From assembly GCA_904063045.1 (NCBI GenBank), contig CAJFCJ010000014.1, forward strand, positions 1-64,000: DNA of 64,000 bases. Reading direction: 5' to 3'. Position 1 is the first letter of the stretch. Each line of letters begins with the position of its first letter. Under the pieces are notes generated by a model. That model was not told the origin of the DNA and did no database searches. It saw nothing but the letters and a program-made list of their open reading frames with translations. This DNA comes from Dimorphilus gyrociliatus. Lineage: Eukaryota > Annelida > Polychaeta > Dinophilidae. The position numbers and the translations under genes were made by a program. Below are positions 35,701 to 49,100 of this stretch, one piece after another.

Positions 35701-38337
35701 TTAAAAGCATAAACTTATCATAAATATTTTACCGCAAAAAATCTCATCCGATTTATCATTACAATCATATCTATAATCGCAAACATTTTGATACGGAACA
35801 CTTTGATTATTTGATTGACATTGAAATTTGAAATATTCAGAACAATTTCTCTCGTCTTCTCCGTTAGAACAATCATATTTTCCATCACAAACTTGAATTA
35901 ATGAAATACAAATGTTTTCGTAAGAACAATGAAAAGTTGTACCAGTACAAGATACAGAAAGGATTAGATGCCTTTTCCAGACATTCAAACTAAATGAATT
36001 TTTGGCTGATATTTCATAAAAAAAAAAAGTTATAATAATAATAGTGACAAATGCCAAAGTTTTACTTGTTGAAACTTGACAAACTAGAAACATTCTGATC
36101 AGTTGCTGACATGGAACGCTTCTTTTTACATAAACAAATTGACTTGTACGCTCCACCATATCTCTTTTTATAAGATAGCATCTACTTCTTGGATAATTAC
36201 TAGATGTAAGTTGAGCACGTGTTTTAAATATCTGAGGTTGAATATCAAACTCTTTCCCCCTAACTAGAAAATTATCCTAAATATAGAATATTTTAAGTAG
36301 TTATTACTTAAAGTAAAAATGATTGTTTACTTCCATATAGAATCCTGACCAAAAAGTGGGAGGCATATTTGTTGGAGTTCTTAGACTAGTGTCATTTGTT
36401 TCTTTCATTGCTATGGGAATATTTGAAAGATAAATTTATGATAAATTTGTTAATATGACTACTAATTAACCAATTGTAATAACTAGTCCATATTTCATAA
36501 CAAAACTAACAGGGTCATAAATATCAATTAAATAAGTTTTGCTTTTTTCATTTTCATAAAAGTAAATTCTTTTATAAAATAATAATTCTAAAATTCTAGA
36601 TTCATAATTTAACGGTTCGTCCATCATATTTAAACCTTTTTCTTTACATTTTTCCATTGAATTAATTGTAGATAATTTGTCTCTTTGATTAAAAATATAA
36701 TAGCATGTATCATAAATTTTCATATCATCATTTTGGGGACAGGCTTTAAAAAAAAAGAAACATTGCGTAATCACTTCTATGCTCAATTTTCTTTTTTTTT
36801 ACCAGTTTCTCTTTTTCTTGAACATTGAACTTGAAAAGTTGCATGAATATCCTGTTTTATTCTATCCTCTCTAAAATGGTGGATGTATCAATAATTGAAA
36901 TTAGTTTTTTTCGACAATTAGATATATTTTTTATTTTACACAATTCCTAAATCTGTTTTACTTTCTGAGAGAAATCTGCAATTCTGAATATATGAATCAT
37001 TTTTCAAACACTGAACATCATAATTGTTGGGTAGAAAGTGTTCATATATTTTCAATTTCATTGTTGGAAGAATAATAATTGTTCCAGAAAAATATCCAAA
37101 ATATTGACAAACAAGATTAATTTCATGCGAATTAGTTGTTAATAGGCTGACTGGATTCCATGTTTTATCCATATAAATCTCTAATACCCCATCAATTTCC
37201 AATTTGTTTTCATCTGTTTTGTAATAATTACCAAAATTTTCATTAAATATTCTCATTTCTTTTTCTATTGTGGGAAAAAAAAGTTAATATTTTCCAAATA
37301 TTCAAAAAAAAAAAAACAAATTGAAAAAATTGAATAATGGAACCAGTTGAATTTCTTTCTTTATCGCAAAAAACATTTAAATATGTTACATAAACATCTT
37401 GATTTTGAAATATGCAACTATCTTTGGAATTATTTGTATATTTACAAAAATCATATTCATTTTGAGTGTTGTTCTTCAAATTTAAAAAATATATTTCTTT
37501 TTGAATTTTATATGTGCTTAAAGATACTAACCAGTGATATGATTTGAACATCATTATCATCATAAGAACAGTAATCATAAGAATGATATTGACTTTGCTA
37601 AAAATATTTTTTTTGCTATCTTTCTAATAGTAAAACAAAAACAAAACAATAAATACTTACATCTTTAACATTCGAACTTTCATAACTGCTCTTTGGCTTT
37701 CTTCCTCTAACTTTACCTCTTTGAGCACAAATATACCTTTCAATTTTTTCGCTTATTCTCGCTCTATCTTTACTTCGTTTTAAAGAAATAACCTTTTGAT
37801 AGTCTGAATAGATTTTCCAATTTGTAGAATATAGAGATATGGTTTTATAATGTGAAATTGTAAATGATTCACAAAAAATATTTCCTTCAGGGTATCTTTT
37901 CAAGTTTGCATAATTTGTATAATTTATTGCTGATTCATCAAAACCAATAAGTTCTTTTCTTCTTTTTCCAGAATTATGGTATTTAAGATATATAAAGTTG
38001 GCCTTTGCACAAATTAAATCTGATTGAATTTCAGAAATTACGTAATATCCTCTTCTTTTAATGCGTAAAATAGGTTGAAGACGTTTTGAATGACCATATT
38101 GATCCAGTTGTAAATAAAGATCTGATAAGGAGAATATTTTTTATGAAAATATAGAGTAGCAAAGCATAATATCATTTTTTCATTGAATGCTAGATTATAC
38201 CAATACATCAGTAAAGAGTCTTTTAATAAAATAAAGTATACCATTGTCCTTTGAACAAATACTATATTCATAATAGAGCAGATCATAACCAAGTTTATTG
38301 CACAACATTTTATAAGCTGGTATTTTACAGTTTTCAT
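32734..38337 (-). CDS. mosaic 7TM receptor 1: SRCR, C-type lectin, LDLRa array, LRR, 7TM
   Basis: Met 38337 opens a signal-peptide-like exon. Read downwards: SRCR-like blocks (about 37640-38080 and 37360-37560, then 36940-37250 with CQYFGYFSG); a C-type lectin-like domain (36470-36750, about 36320-36390 with FWSGFYME, then a VPC...FLVCQ end near 36060-36120); about six LDLRa modules between 35960 and 34800, with calcium-cage CDGxxxCxxGxDExxC signatures; LRR (about 34250-34740); and a rhodopsin-type 7TM (34140 to about 32760). TM3 ends in FQKY where DRY is usual, and TM7 carries SVLNPFFHSY, a variant NPxxY. The stop is at 32734-32736. LDLRa-LRR-7TM is the GRL101/relaxin-receptor layout; SRCR plus C-type lectin in front is unusual. 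Whether the front exons belong to the same transcript rests on a shared strand, the absence of a second signal peptide, and the same order in the paralogue at 46199-52080. Confidence 0.65.
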
Positions 38338-38411
38338 ATTGAATTGATAATTTTAACTTTAATAAGGCATAAAAGTTAGTATTGATTACATCAACATTTC
38401 TTTTTATGTAT

Positions 38412-38434
38412 AGAGAGAGAGAGAGAGAGAGAGA
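38412..38434 (+). repeat. (GA)n microsatellite
   Basis: About 11 perfect GA units just upstream of the mosaic receptor start and beyond the 3' end of the neighbouring C1q-like gene. Confidence 0.95.
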
Positions 38435-38554
38435 AAAAAAATAAGAATGAAAACCATAGCTGAGTGAAAAAAGAAATTGTCATTAATTTTCAATGTTTTT
38501 TTTCTTGTATTAAAATCACTTTTTCAGGAAAAGGAAAGCATAAAAGAAAAAATA

Positions 38555-40451
38555 TTATGGAACAAAAATGATTGTTAATGATGAAAAAAGTGTATGTTGA
38601 GCTGTACAACCTTTAAACATTAATTTTAATTCATCATTTTGCGATAATTTCATAAGAACACCAGTAAAGGCATAACCAGAATAGAAATCGTAATGTATCG
38701 AAGCTTTTACAACTCGTGTTTTTTGATTGCCATTAACATCTATATAAACTTCTAATTCTTCAGACATACTTTTATTTGGTAAGTTAAATGTTACGAAATA
38801 TGTACCGGAAGTTGGAATTTTATATGATTGTCTATTAGGTATCCAACCATTCATATTATCAACGTAAGGTAATGCATTAAAGCCAAAAGTAAAAAATTGT
38901 CCACTGCATCTTTCTCTTGTTGAAATGATTGAAAATATTGGAAAACTTTCATTCAATTTAAATGCATTTAAATGAATTTGTAAATTTGAATCTGAATATT
39001 GAGTATCCTGATGTCTTTGCAATCCAAACACATCATGTATTTCAACACGTCGAATAAAATTCACTGAATAAGCATATGGAACATCCCGATTACTTGCCAT
39101 TCTTAAATAATGCACAAAACTTGCGATATGTAATTTTATTATAGATGCTACTTTTCTCATTGTAGCTGATCCATAACTTATAAAATACAATCCTTCATTC
39201 ATTGCTATAAAATTATTTCCATTAATTTCAAATCCTTTTCTTGCAGTTACTATCGGTAAATTGATTGAAGAATGACCTGAATGTGTTGTTGGACTATCAC
39301 GTGCAGCGGACAGATAGTTGTCAGTTTTATAATAGAAACCCGACCAGGAAGTTTCAGTTCCATTTAGGCTTCCCACTAGATTTGAGAAAGGTTGATTCTG
39401 AACAATGTTAGGCCTATGCAAGGAAGTTAACGTAAATATTCCACATCTGGTTATAGTTTCAACTGATACGTTATATAGTTTTGATAAACCAATTTTTCTT
39501 CCAGTGCCTTCCAGAGTAATATCAACCTTACTACTTTGGTCCATATGAGCAGTTACTGACATGACATACATTCCAGATTTTTGAATATTCAAACTATTGT
39601 CAATTTCATTAAATAAATTCTTCTGATTGATGACAACTTGCGTCCAATTCATCCTACCTGAACCAACTATTTCATTGTTTAATAAAGAGACCATAAATGC
39701 AGGTGTATCTCCATCATTGCAGTCGTTACTTTCGCATTGGTCCACATCAATCGAGTTACCTTGACATTCTAGTCCACCATTAGATGCTGGTGGATTATTA
39801 CATTCCCTAACTCTTGTCCGGTGTCTTTGCTGTCCACATGCTGGTTTGCAGTCGCTCCATTCTGACCATTCGGACCATCCTCCAGGTATTGCGCAATTAG
39901 CTTCTTCAAATGGAACGCATAATTTTACATTACAATTTTTAATGATTGGTGTAAAATAGTATCCAGTTGGACAACGTTGAGGCCAGGCCACACCATTAAC
40001 ACAATTATAATAACTCCTACAGTCAACTGAATTGGCAACTGTTTCATTCTTATTTGGTGAACATTCATCAGCATCATTTAAAGATTTTAAATCAACGTTT
40101 AAATCATCATCAATCAAGGATGATGATGATTGACAATCTGATATTCTTGAATCTATACAGATTACATAGCGACAATCTTGAAATATAAATTTATAATGAA
40201 AACCAATAGGACAAACTTGAAGATGAGCAATTCCATTTATACATTGATAGTATACTTCACAATAATTCGGATCTCCAAACGTTCCATCAATAGGTTTTGA
40301 TTCAGAATCAATTGGACATTTGAATTCCGAATAAACAATTGCAAAAAAGAGGCAGAAAACTGATAAAAAAACTTTAAAATTATTAATAAAAAAAACAAAA
40401 ATATAAATAATTTTTTTTATATTTACAATAAGAACTCAACCAAATTTTCAT
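38555..40451 (-). CDS. secreted protein: two chitin-binding type-2, TSP1, C1q-like domains
   Basis: The start Met at 40451 begins a short exon that splices (donor GTAAATA, acceptor TTATCAG, intron about 80 bp) into a hydrophobic leader ending near CLFFAIVYS. First peritrophin-type domain: about 40140-40320 (CEVYYQCINGIAHLQVCPIG). Second: about 39900-40060 (CRSYYNCVNGVAWPQRCPTG). Then a thrombospondin type 1 repeat at about 39720-39890, with WSEWSEWSDC (Trp ladder and C-mannosylation motif) and CSxxC-like cysteines. The rest (38555-39700) holds two or three C1q/TNF-like beta-sandwich blocks (SGMYVMSVTAHM, GLYFISYGSAT, SGTYFVTFNL). The ORF continues unbroken from 40117 to the stop. Chitin or glycan binding with oligomeric C1q heads suggests an extracellular matrix or immune-lectin role; that is inference. 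Same strand as the flanking receptors. Confidence 0.8.
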
Positions 40452-41158
40452 GATTATTTTTCTTCCCTTTTTTTAAAATATACCTTTATGTGTTGACTTA
40501 TATATTTTATAATTTATCAAAGATAAGATATTCATTATCTTGTTATAAACATAAGGAGGATTTCTCACACAACTTTTCTTCCTTTGATAACAATTGAGGA
40601 AGTTAATATTTTTGTATTTCTACAAAAGTTCATCTAATTTGCATATTTTGTATTCTTAAGTTTAAAGTTTTTAAATTATGATCCATATTGTACTCTTCCA
40701 TTAAACGTATGATAAGAGTCAAATTTTTCAATTAGTAGGCCTATAACAATATAATATGAGATTTTAAAGAGAGAAAAAGAAAGCATGTGTCATTTTCAAG
40801 AATTTTAGAGTACTAAGACAATTTTTTGAATATATTTGATATGAAAAATTACTTTAAAGCGGATAATAAAAAAAAAAAGAGAGACTTGAACGGAATATTG
40901 TTCATCTTCTCTGTCACAATCAATTTGATCTCTTAGATAGAAAAAAATTGTATAGGCTCAATTGAAGATATAGGAAAAGGTTTAAAAATATATCATTATG
41001 AAATTTTTAAGAATGTATGACTAGGGCTAAATTTTGTATAATCAAATTAGTGAAAATGTACTTGGGAGTATAATCAATTGTTTTTTTTTTTCTATATTTT
41101 CATAATGATGAAAGGTTACAATAAAGAAGTTTCATTTTGTTTGAAGATACTTCCATTT
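40452..41158. other. intergenic, no gene recognised
   Basis: AT-rich spacer between the trefoil gene 3' end and the start of the chitin-binding/C1q gene; it must hold the latter's promoter. It contains one TAGGCCTA octamer (40736) but no domain-coding ORF. Confidence 0.6.
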
Positions 41159-42536
41159 TTAAATAGCAACAACATTGATATCACAAATGGACACTGTGTT
41201 TAGAGGGTTTAATGACTTGTCATAATTGATCAGCCATTTTAAGTATATTATTTTACATATTGAATTACCACAATTGCAAATATAAGAACATTTTCCATTA
41301 TGATCATTTAGTGTACATATGAGAAATTCTCCACTCCAAAGGTCATTTTGATTAAAATATTGAGTATAGGCCTTAACATAGACCATAACGTAAGGTTCTG
41401 TATTTGAAAGTGAGCAGGAAAAATTCATTCCACGTATTTCGACTTGGACTGTTGAATTTGCTGGTTCAAAAATTTGATATAAAAATTTCTGTTCATATCC
41501 ATCAGAATTTAAATTATCACATGTAGAATATCTTTCCGGTTCCGTTAGACCTCCTAATTTACATATACTATCAATCATTTTGTATGAATGTATCCCTAAA
41601 TTTAAGTGTTCTTCTGGAATTACTGGAAAAAAAATAGAATAATTTTTTTTTTATAAAGTAAACAAATTAATCAAAGTATTTGAAACTGACATGGTGACAT
41701 AAATGCTGAACTTGTTTTATCATTAAAATTGTAGGGACTAATTCCAATAATAATTTCTTCATCTCCTTCAATAGAATATTGATATTGGCTTGATCTGCAT
41801 GTTTGTGACTGTACTTTGTCACTAATAATCCAAATATACATTCCTAAAGAAATATTTCAAATAGTTTTATTTTGCTTTTGGTTTTTAATTCTTATTTTTT
41901 TTTTACCAGAAACTTGAGCTCTTGATGCTGTGTCTCCATTTTGACATTTAAAGTATTTCTGGCGGGCATATTCAATTGGATGACCACTTGTCTTTGTATG
42001 AGCTATTAACATAATTTCTCCTTCATGAAAAAAAGAGAACAAAATTAGGCCATTATTAAGAGATGTTAAAAAATAATTCAACATTTAAAATTGCTGCCAT
42101 GGATGCAACAGAAAACATCTCTTAATGCATAGTTTTACCCTAACCTGGCCTTAGTCTAACCTTTTTGATTACTACTAACTCTTAGATAGAACCCCATTAA
42201 CTGTGAATCAAAAGCTAGATTACTTCCCCTAACCATTTTTCAATCCGAAATGTTGCTTTCAAAAATCTCTTTTATGGATGTTTTCTGTCAGCCCTGGCTG
42301 ATATAATGAAATTTGTGCTTTAAACAAATTGTATCAATCTTACCACCAGGGAGGAAACAGGGAATAGATTCATTTCCATTGTAACAACAACCAGTATTTT
42401 GACAATCTGTTAATGATATTCCGGGCCAACCACATTCTATTCTTTCATTTATTGGCTGAGTACAAATTATAGAACATACAGATAATCCAATAGAAATAAA
42501 TATTATGTAAAGATGATAAATTTTCACTTCAGGCAT
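41159..42536 (-). CDS. secreted trefoil (P-type) domain protein, four or more exons
   Basis: Met 42536 gives a clean signal peptide (MPEVKIYHLYIIFISIGLSV...). An upstream in-frame Met at 42581 would bury it, so 42536 is preferred. A P-type domain follows at about 42340-42460, with CGWPGIS, CQNTGCCYN and a terminal CF: six cysteines in the trefoil spacing, with CCYN adjacent cysteines. Further exons inferred by splice signals are about 41908-42021, 41697-41843 and 41159-41625. They encode a Cys-containing region I do not recognise, ending at the stop at 41159. Trefoil domains bind mucin glycans in secreted factors. The first intron carries a MITE copy (42105-42295). Confidence 0.65.
42105..42295. 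mobile_element. MITE family 1, diverged copy in trefoil-gene intron
   Basis: Ends ACAGAAAACATC (about 42108-42119) and GGATGTTTTCTGTCAG (about 42276-42291) are recognisable terminal repeats. The interior matches 43787-43900 and, more distantly and in reverse, the copies at 30649 and 56878 (AATGGTTAGG, TAAGAGTTAGTAGTAAT). Confidence 0.7.
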
Positions 42537-42593
42537 ATTTCTCAACTCAACTTGGATATCTGAAGGGAATTTAAAAAGCAAATGTCAAACTAG

Positions 42594-42640
42594 AGGGCGA
42601 CAGAAAATATCCCATATATAAATGAAGAGAAAAGATAGTT
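42594..42640 (+). repeat. possible single end of MITE family 1
   Basis: GGGCGACAGAAAATATCCCA resembles the family's left terminal repeat, but no matching right end was found nearby. It may be a truncated copy. Confidence 0.4.
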
Positions 42641-42796
42641 AAGGCTAGTTTTAAGTGTTAGGCCCCTTTTGATTTCCGGACACTTTATCATTATGTAATT
42701 TATTTTCAAACTTTCCTGTAGACCTATTCTAAGAAAAGGCTTCACTCTCTTTTTGTCATTAATCACTCTTCTATTCAAATATTCAAAATATTTGTG

Positions 42797-43780
42797 TTCA
42801 CTCTCTGAAAAATATCAAACACTTCTCAGTTAATAAATGAGTTTTGTTCAATCAATAAATTCATAGAAATTTCAATATAAACTCTTTAAGCTGGGAAAAA
42901 AATCTATAATTAACAAAAAATTTAATAGGCCTATAAAATAGATCTTATTTCTATTTATATGATTGATGAGAAGAAAGAATTAATTATTGTTTTTTTATTT
43001 TTATAAATAATTGAATAACAATACTGTACTGTTTATATTGTATAAAACCCTTTTAACATTCAACTTTCTCATTCTCTTCATCGATCGCTCTTATTAAATC
43101 CCTTTTTAATCTTCTATCTTCCATTCTCTCTCTCTCTTTCGTCCTTGGCAGTTGACTGATTATGCTCTATTTATAGTTAATCTAAACTACTTTTGGGACT
43201 CTATAATTCTTTATTGTTGAGATACTTTACTGCACTAGATGTCACTACTGTCACTTTACTGCACTTATCAACTTGTCTGAACATAAATTGTCAAAACATC
43301 AAACTGGATAAAAAGATGATGGGAAAGGAAATGAATTTCACAATTTTTTCAAGGTTAGATCAAACTATTGATCTAGTTAACAATCATAAATGGAGTTTGT
43401 AAGAGCTTTGATACTAATTGAACAGAACGTTATACATTATGTGCTAGTGTGAGTCAGTGAATGTCTGTCAATATGCTAGCGTTACTTGAAAGGGGAGCTT
43501 GATTTAGCCAAAGTTAGGACAGTAGATAGAGAACAACGTGGCACCACACGAATGAGCACAGTCAAGTACCCAGTTAAGTGACGCTAGCAAGGGTATAAAA
43601 GAGAGTGAATGTATCTAAAAAGTTGTGAGAAAGCTTATAAATAATTTTAGACGGAATTATTGCGCAATTCCGTACTATAAGCGAAAAATAAATCTTATAA
43701 AATAATTTTCATTTTATTGTTTAGTATACATATACATTGTTTTAAGCACAAATTTTAAGTAGTTGATTGATTGATTTTTT
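42797..43780. other. intergenic, no gene recognised
   Basis: Short ORFs only (43193-43402 has no domain). It has a TAGGCCTA octamer at 42926 and a CT-rich stretch near 43120-43140. Confidence 0.5.
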
Positions 43781-43906
43781 TGCTGCTAACCCTTAGATAG
43801 AACCTCCCTAACTACAAATCAAAAGCTACTTTACTCCTGCTAATCATTTTTCAATCCGAAGTCTTGCTTTCAAAAATCTCACTTGGGGATGTTTTCTGTC
43901 GGCCCC
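43781..43906. mobile_element. MITE family 1, partial copy adjoining mariner relic
   Basis: The interior CTTAGATAGAACC...CAATCCGAA...CTTTCAAAAATCTC matches the copy at 42105-42295 almost throughout, and the end GGATGTTTTCTGTCGG is a terminal repeat. The other terminus is not clear. It directly abuts the mariner fragment, suggesting insertion into that older element. Confidence 0.7.
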
Positions 43907-44250
43907 GAAAAATGCCCTTACTGCATTTTGCAATCCCTCATAATTCTTATATACTTTGCCCCAAAGATGATCCTTTAATTTCCAGAACAGATAATAGTCT
44001 GATGGCGCCAGGTCTGGGCTGTAGGCTGGATGAGGCAAGACTACCCATCAAGTTGTTCTAAGATATAGAGTAGTTTGTAAGCACCACTGAAGTCTCAATA
44101 ACTTTTCATTCAGGGATCACAATTTGTGAAAGTTTTTTAGTGATAGTGCATTAATGAATTCATTTTCTATTGATAATGATAACATAGGCCAACAATGTAC
44201 TGTTTTAAAATTACAAGGAAACGGGTAAAACTTTCAGGGTGACCCTAATA
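43907..44250 (-). pseudogene. mariner transposase C-terminal relic
   Basis: The minus strand encodes HPAYSPDLAPSDYYLFWKLKDHL, the signature around the third catalytic aspartate of mariner (D34D) transposases, followed by the usual G/K and F residues. Only about 64 codons remain. GGGTCACCCTGAAAG-like bases near 44232-44250 could be part of an inner end. The catalytic D,D upstream are absent. Confidence 0.75.
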
Positions 44251-44439
44251 CTTGTATCTCCATTTTCGAAATAGTTTTACATACTTTTCTATAAATCATT
44301 TTTATTTCTTAATGCAAATAAAGATTTTTCGCAAAGATAAGTTTTTAATCTCTTTGAATTTTGAATTCAAAGCAACTGCATTTAAAATTGAATAGAGGGT
44401 AAAGATATTCTTCTTCTTTAATAAACCAAAGTAATACGA

Positions 44440-44945
44440 TAGGCTGGATTCATTGAAGGGTGATTTATTACTTTAGGTCATTCCCTATTGAAAATATTGA
44501 TCAAATAGCTGATTGGATCTTTTTTGATACTGCTTATTTATTAGCATGTCTGCCGACTAATCCAAACCGAGCCTAAAACTATTGAAAAAGTTTCTATTAT
44601 CTTTCAGTTCTTTTTATTTTTTTTTCGATCAATTGACAATGACATTAATTAATAAATTTATTCTCTTAATCACTTTTCGACAAATAATCTGTTGCATTTA
44701 ACAAATTTTTAATAATTCCATATCGAAAATGAGGGTTGCGTTTGGGGGAATCAATCCTTGGACTCCTCCTTTACCGTAACCATAATCTGGACTGCAAGTG
44801 AGCTGTGCTCTTGCTCCAAGGCTCATTTGCACAATACCTTCATCCCAACCTTTGACTACCTGACCGGAACCAATCTTGAATACGAATGGCTTTCCCTTAT
44901 CACGAGACACAATAGGAGAAGTTCGAGGTGTTGTACACACATCTG
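44440..44945 (-). repeat. FKBP-containing segmental duplicate, copy 1
   Basis: This segment is an inverted paralogue of about 56560-57490. Similarity covers the FKBP exon, its 3' UTR (TTTGTCGAAAAG), and a stretch ending in AATAGGGAATGACCTAAAGT followed by AATGAATCCAGCCTATC. It lacks the MITE found in copy 2, giving the empty site TCAATTGACAAT at 44629-44640. Confidence 0.8.
44698..44940 (-). pseudogene. FKBP12-like peptidyl-prolyl isomerase fragment, copy 1
   Basis: About 70 codons from [13 protein letters not shown] to the stop match the C-terminal two-thirds of FKBP12-type isomerases. They include the QVVKGWDEG loop (binding-pocket Trp), CSPDYGYG and the terminal [17 protein letters not shown]. 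The N-terminal third is not found upstream within a few hundred bases. It is either the last exon of a gene with a distant first exon, or a truncated copy. The frame is intact and key pocket residues are kept, so a real last exon remains possible. Confidence 0.65.
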
Positions 44946-46198
44946 AGTGACAATGTAAAAGAGAATATCAAAAGATTTAGATACTCCCCTAAGGAAGGAT
45001 ACAAAAGTGCGATGAAGTTCCTTAGGTCAAAGTATGGTAAGTGAAAAAAGAGACAGTGCAGTGATGCGTCAAAGAACTGATCCAGATTTTAACGGAGGTG
45101 CATGGAGACTACAGAGACCGGAATGATTTGGACAACAAGCATTTAGAGGCAATATTAGTGGTCGTGACAAAATTCAAAATGAATGCCGGGTTGAGAGCGG
45201 AATGGGATAATGAGGAAGTGGAAGAAGAAATGAGCCTTTCCATAATTTTTTCATGATTTTCTATTCAATGACAATTCATTTTTTACAAACTTAAATGGCT
45301 TTACTGATGGAATTTGCAAATGCTTTATCAGAACAGTATGTAACACTACTGGTGATCCAGATTCTGAATGTGTTATGACTGGGGGAGAAGAAGTTACTAA
45401 AGAAGGAGATTTTAGTGTCCTTTCACATAGATTGCCAATAAGAGAGATACATACAGGTGATGTTAACAATACAAAAGAATGGGTTCGCTATTCAGTACAT
45501 AAATTAAAGTGTATTTTTGAAATTCAACCCGTTTTTTATTTATTTACCAATCACACTACAAGAGTTACTATTTTCGTTTTCTCTTTATTTTTCAATTATT
45601 CAGTTGTCTTAAAGTAAACAAACAACAAAAGTATAACATTTCTCAAGCTTAAGTGTTTTTTTGTAGTAAAAAGTTTCTCTTTTGGAGGATATTTTTAACC
45701 AACAATCCATAATGTTTAATATCATTTTTTGCAGTTTCCACATTTAAACTTGTAAAGTTGGCGACAGTTAAAAAATACTTTTTTGATGTTGTCTTCAATA
45801 AATAAAAAAGCAATTTATTATTTAGATAGTTGAATAGGCAAGCATATATTTTTGTTATAATTTACATCAAAGACAATATTCTTAATACTCAAATTCTGTC
45901 CCAGGCATAATTCATATAAATGTAAAAATGTTAATGACTTTACAACAACTTTCAACAGGATAAAGTATTGATGGTTTTCGTACAGATTACAATCAATTTC
46001 AACTGTTTCAAAGCTATGTAAATATTTAAATTGCATAACCTGATTTTCTTCTGCTTCACTTAGACATCTGAGAACTGAAATGGTGAATTGTCTTTTAATT
46101 TTTCAAAAAAAGTAAGAAGCCAATTTTTGTTACGTTTCGATTGAAATTGTGATAATTTACATTGTATATCCATTTGTCTATAGAAATTGTTGAAATGA
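44946..46198. other. intergenic, no gene recognised
   Basis: ORFs at 45251-45469, 45375-45617 and 45818-46036 lack recognisable domains. The region lies downstream of the second mosaic receptor and upstream of the FKBP fragment. Confidence 0.5.
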
Positions 46199-49100
46199 TT
46201 AAAATATCTTTTTATACAAAGTTAAAAATGAAAAAATGGATACAAACACTTTTGCTTTTCTTCTTTTAGATGATTCTTTCATCTTGAAAATTAATTTGCT
46301 TGTCAAGAAAATACATGGATTTACAACTGAATTTATTGGTAGGAATATGATTATGATAAAAATGTAAATGTTCTCATTGATTTCCAAATCAGTTAGTAGT
46401 GAAATATAACCTTAGAAACACAAGTGAAAAGGTTATCTATAGTTTTTAATTACTGTATTGATTTTTCTTTTTTTTTTTAGCTCTTTAAGATATAGGAGAA
46501 AAATATTGCAGTCATTTATTGAAATTTCTCCTATTTCTTTAAAAGAAAGTATTGTATTCACTTAAAACAGAGAATGGAATCCAACAAATAGCATTTGTTG
46601 TAATAGTTAAAAAAATATTTCTTGTAAGCTTTTGTCCTATTTTTGATGACATACCCAAATTACTCAATTCTAATGAAGATTTCCTTGCAAATAGATAAAT
46701 TTTTATATAATTAAAATCAATAAGTATTATAACAAGAGAGATTATTATTCCAAAAAGTATAAATGAGAAAAACCATCCAATACTCTTAACTTTTTGAAAA
46801 TTAACATTACAACAAATTCTTGTAAAGGAATGGAAATTCTAGAATTTTTTTTATCACTAAAATTTAAATTTAGCAAGGTAAAATCTAAATTTTTTTACTT
46901 TAAAGAAAATGTTTGGCATTGATGAAAAAATTGCAGAAAACAACAGTATTGTAAGAATTATAAATTTTTTTCTCTTAAAAATCTTTGATTGAATACTGTA
47001 ATTTAGTATCATGTCAGCTCTTTCCATTGTTAGTAATAGGACACTTATGGATGATATACACATTGAAAAATATGCAATAATTCCTAAACTCTGACAAGTA
47101 TTACTATTCCTCCATATATAATCAAAATTGATATAGTCATTACCATAATACTGATCCATTATTAAAATTGTTAGAATATAGATTGATAACAAGAGATCTC
47201 CAACAGCAAGAGTAACTTGAAAACAAAAGATATTGATCATTTTAAATAGTATTACAAGAGTTGCTAGATTTCCCACTGAACCAATTATACCATAGAACCC
47301 AAAGCATATTTTTATTAGATGGGAACCTAAGAGATTTGAACAGGATTGAAACCCAGCTGCTTTTGGCTTACATATCACCTCATCATTAATAAATCTCCAA
47401 ACTAAACAGCAGAGATTATAGTCTTTACCAAAAATCTTTTTTAAATTTCCCAGATTTCTTAAGTATTGATAAGCTGATTTTAATGGCAAGTTTGTATTGT
47501 TAAAATGTAATTCTGAAATACTATTTTTTAACAATTCGAAAAAATCATTTGATAAAAATTTAATTTTGCAATTTGTAACTTTAAATATTGATAGATATGG
47601 AATTTTTAACTTTTTCTCTACTTTTAAATTATGTATTTGTGTATTTGAAATATCTAAATATTTTAACCATTTAAATTCATTCAAAAATTGTAAACTTTTA
47701 ATTGGATTATATGCAATATCTAAATATTGAATAATATTTCTACCAGTTTTGCTTCCATAAATTACTTTCAAATTATTTTTTTGTAATTTTAATGATATTA
47801 AATTTGGTGAATTTGTTGTATTAAATATATGGATATTATTATTTTCAATTATCAATGAAAGTATATTTTTCAAAGAAGATGTTTGAATATTTTGTAATGG
47901 AAAAGCTCCATTTAATGATAATTTTTTTATAGATGGAATAGATGATACTTTCTTGAGATCATCATTTGTAGAGATATTAACAAAGACTGAACAATTAAGT
48001 TCATATGAATATTTGTGAATACAAAATTTATTTGTATTATTCAACTGGTGGCAATTGAGTTCATCACTACCAAACAAACAATCAATAATACCATTACAAA
48101 CTTTTTCATTATGTATATATAACTTTTGATTTTGGCATTTAAAAAAACCTTTTGGTTGAAAATTTTCTTCAAATTCAACAAAAAAAAAGTTATTATCTCT
48201 ACTGCTTCCGTTATTACTATTACTATTACCAGTACAGTTCAATTCATCATCTCCATAGATACAATGTTTTACACCATCACAATATTGTTCAATTGAGATG
48301 CAATATCTTTCACCATAGCAAAGATATTCTCCACTTTTGCAATGTGATTCAGCACAATTGTGTAATACATTTATAGGATAATGAACACTTGTAATCAAAT
48401 TTCCCATTGAACTATAAGTAAGCTTACATTTTCTTTCAATTTTATTTTTAGAATTATATCCAAGGAAATAATCCTTTATTAGTTCATAGTTATTATAGCA
48501 ATATTTTCTATTTTCATCAGTTTCCGCTGTACAGTGAAGTTTAAGGTCACACTGATGATAAGAATAAATAATTTGTGTGTCACATGTCAAAATTGTTTTA
48601 TTTGTTTCTGTTTTTGAAAAAAAGAGAAAAAGATAGACATGTTGTTTTTTTAAATTAACAAACTACTTACTTTTAGAATTTATCACTTTCCTGTTATATT
48701 TATAATCTTCATCACTCATATCAAAACAATGCCTTTCTCCATCAGAGAATTCATGCATTGCAATGCATTGTCCATTTGAGCATTCACTTTAAGATTGAAA
48801 AACAAAAAGTTGTTTAATGTTATGAAATATGAAATTCTGATAATTGCTATCAATTTTTTACAATTTGAGAGTCAATAGGGTTGGGAAAATTCGTACCAAC
48901 TTTCAAAAGTTTTGGGCCTGGTTTCGGTTGCCAGTTTACTGTGCAAACATGTTAAATTTATGGCTTGCTTAAGATTTAGGTTAAAAAAAAAGCAAGGAGA
49001 TATTTTTAGTAAATTTTTGTTTAGAGAATAGTGTAAAACTTGTAAAATAGATGCGAATTTTACCATACTATAACATCAACTATCTTATAAATTTATTTAT

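Noticed and set aside
42797-43780. tRNA or small structured RNA
   Set aside because: No convincing cloverleaf with an A/B box pair was found by eye here or elsewhere in the window; absence is not proven without a covariance-model search.
45375-45617. 80-codon ORF between receptor 2 and the FKBP fragment
   Set aside because: No recognisable domain, signal peptide or splice context; AT-rich spacer.
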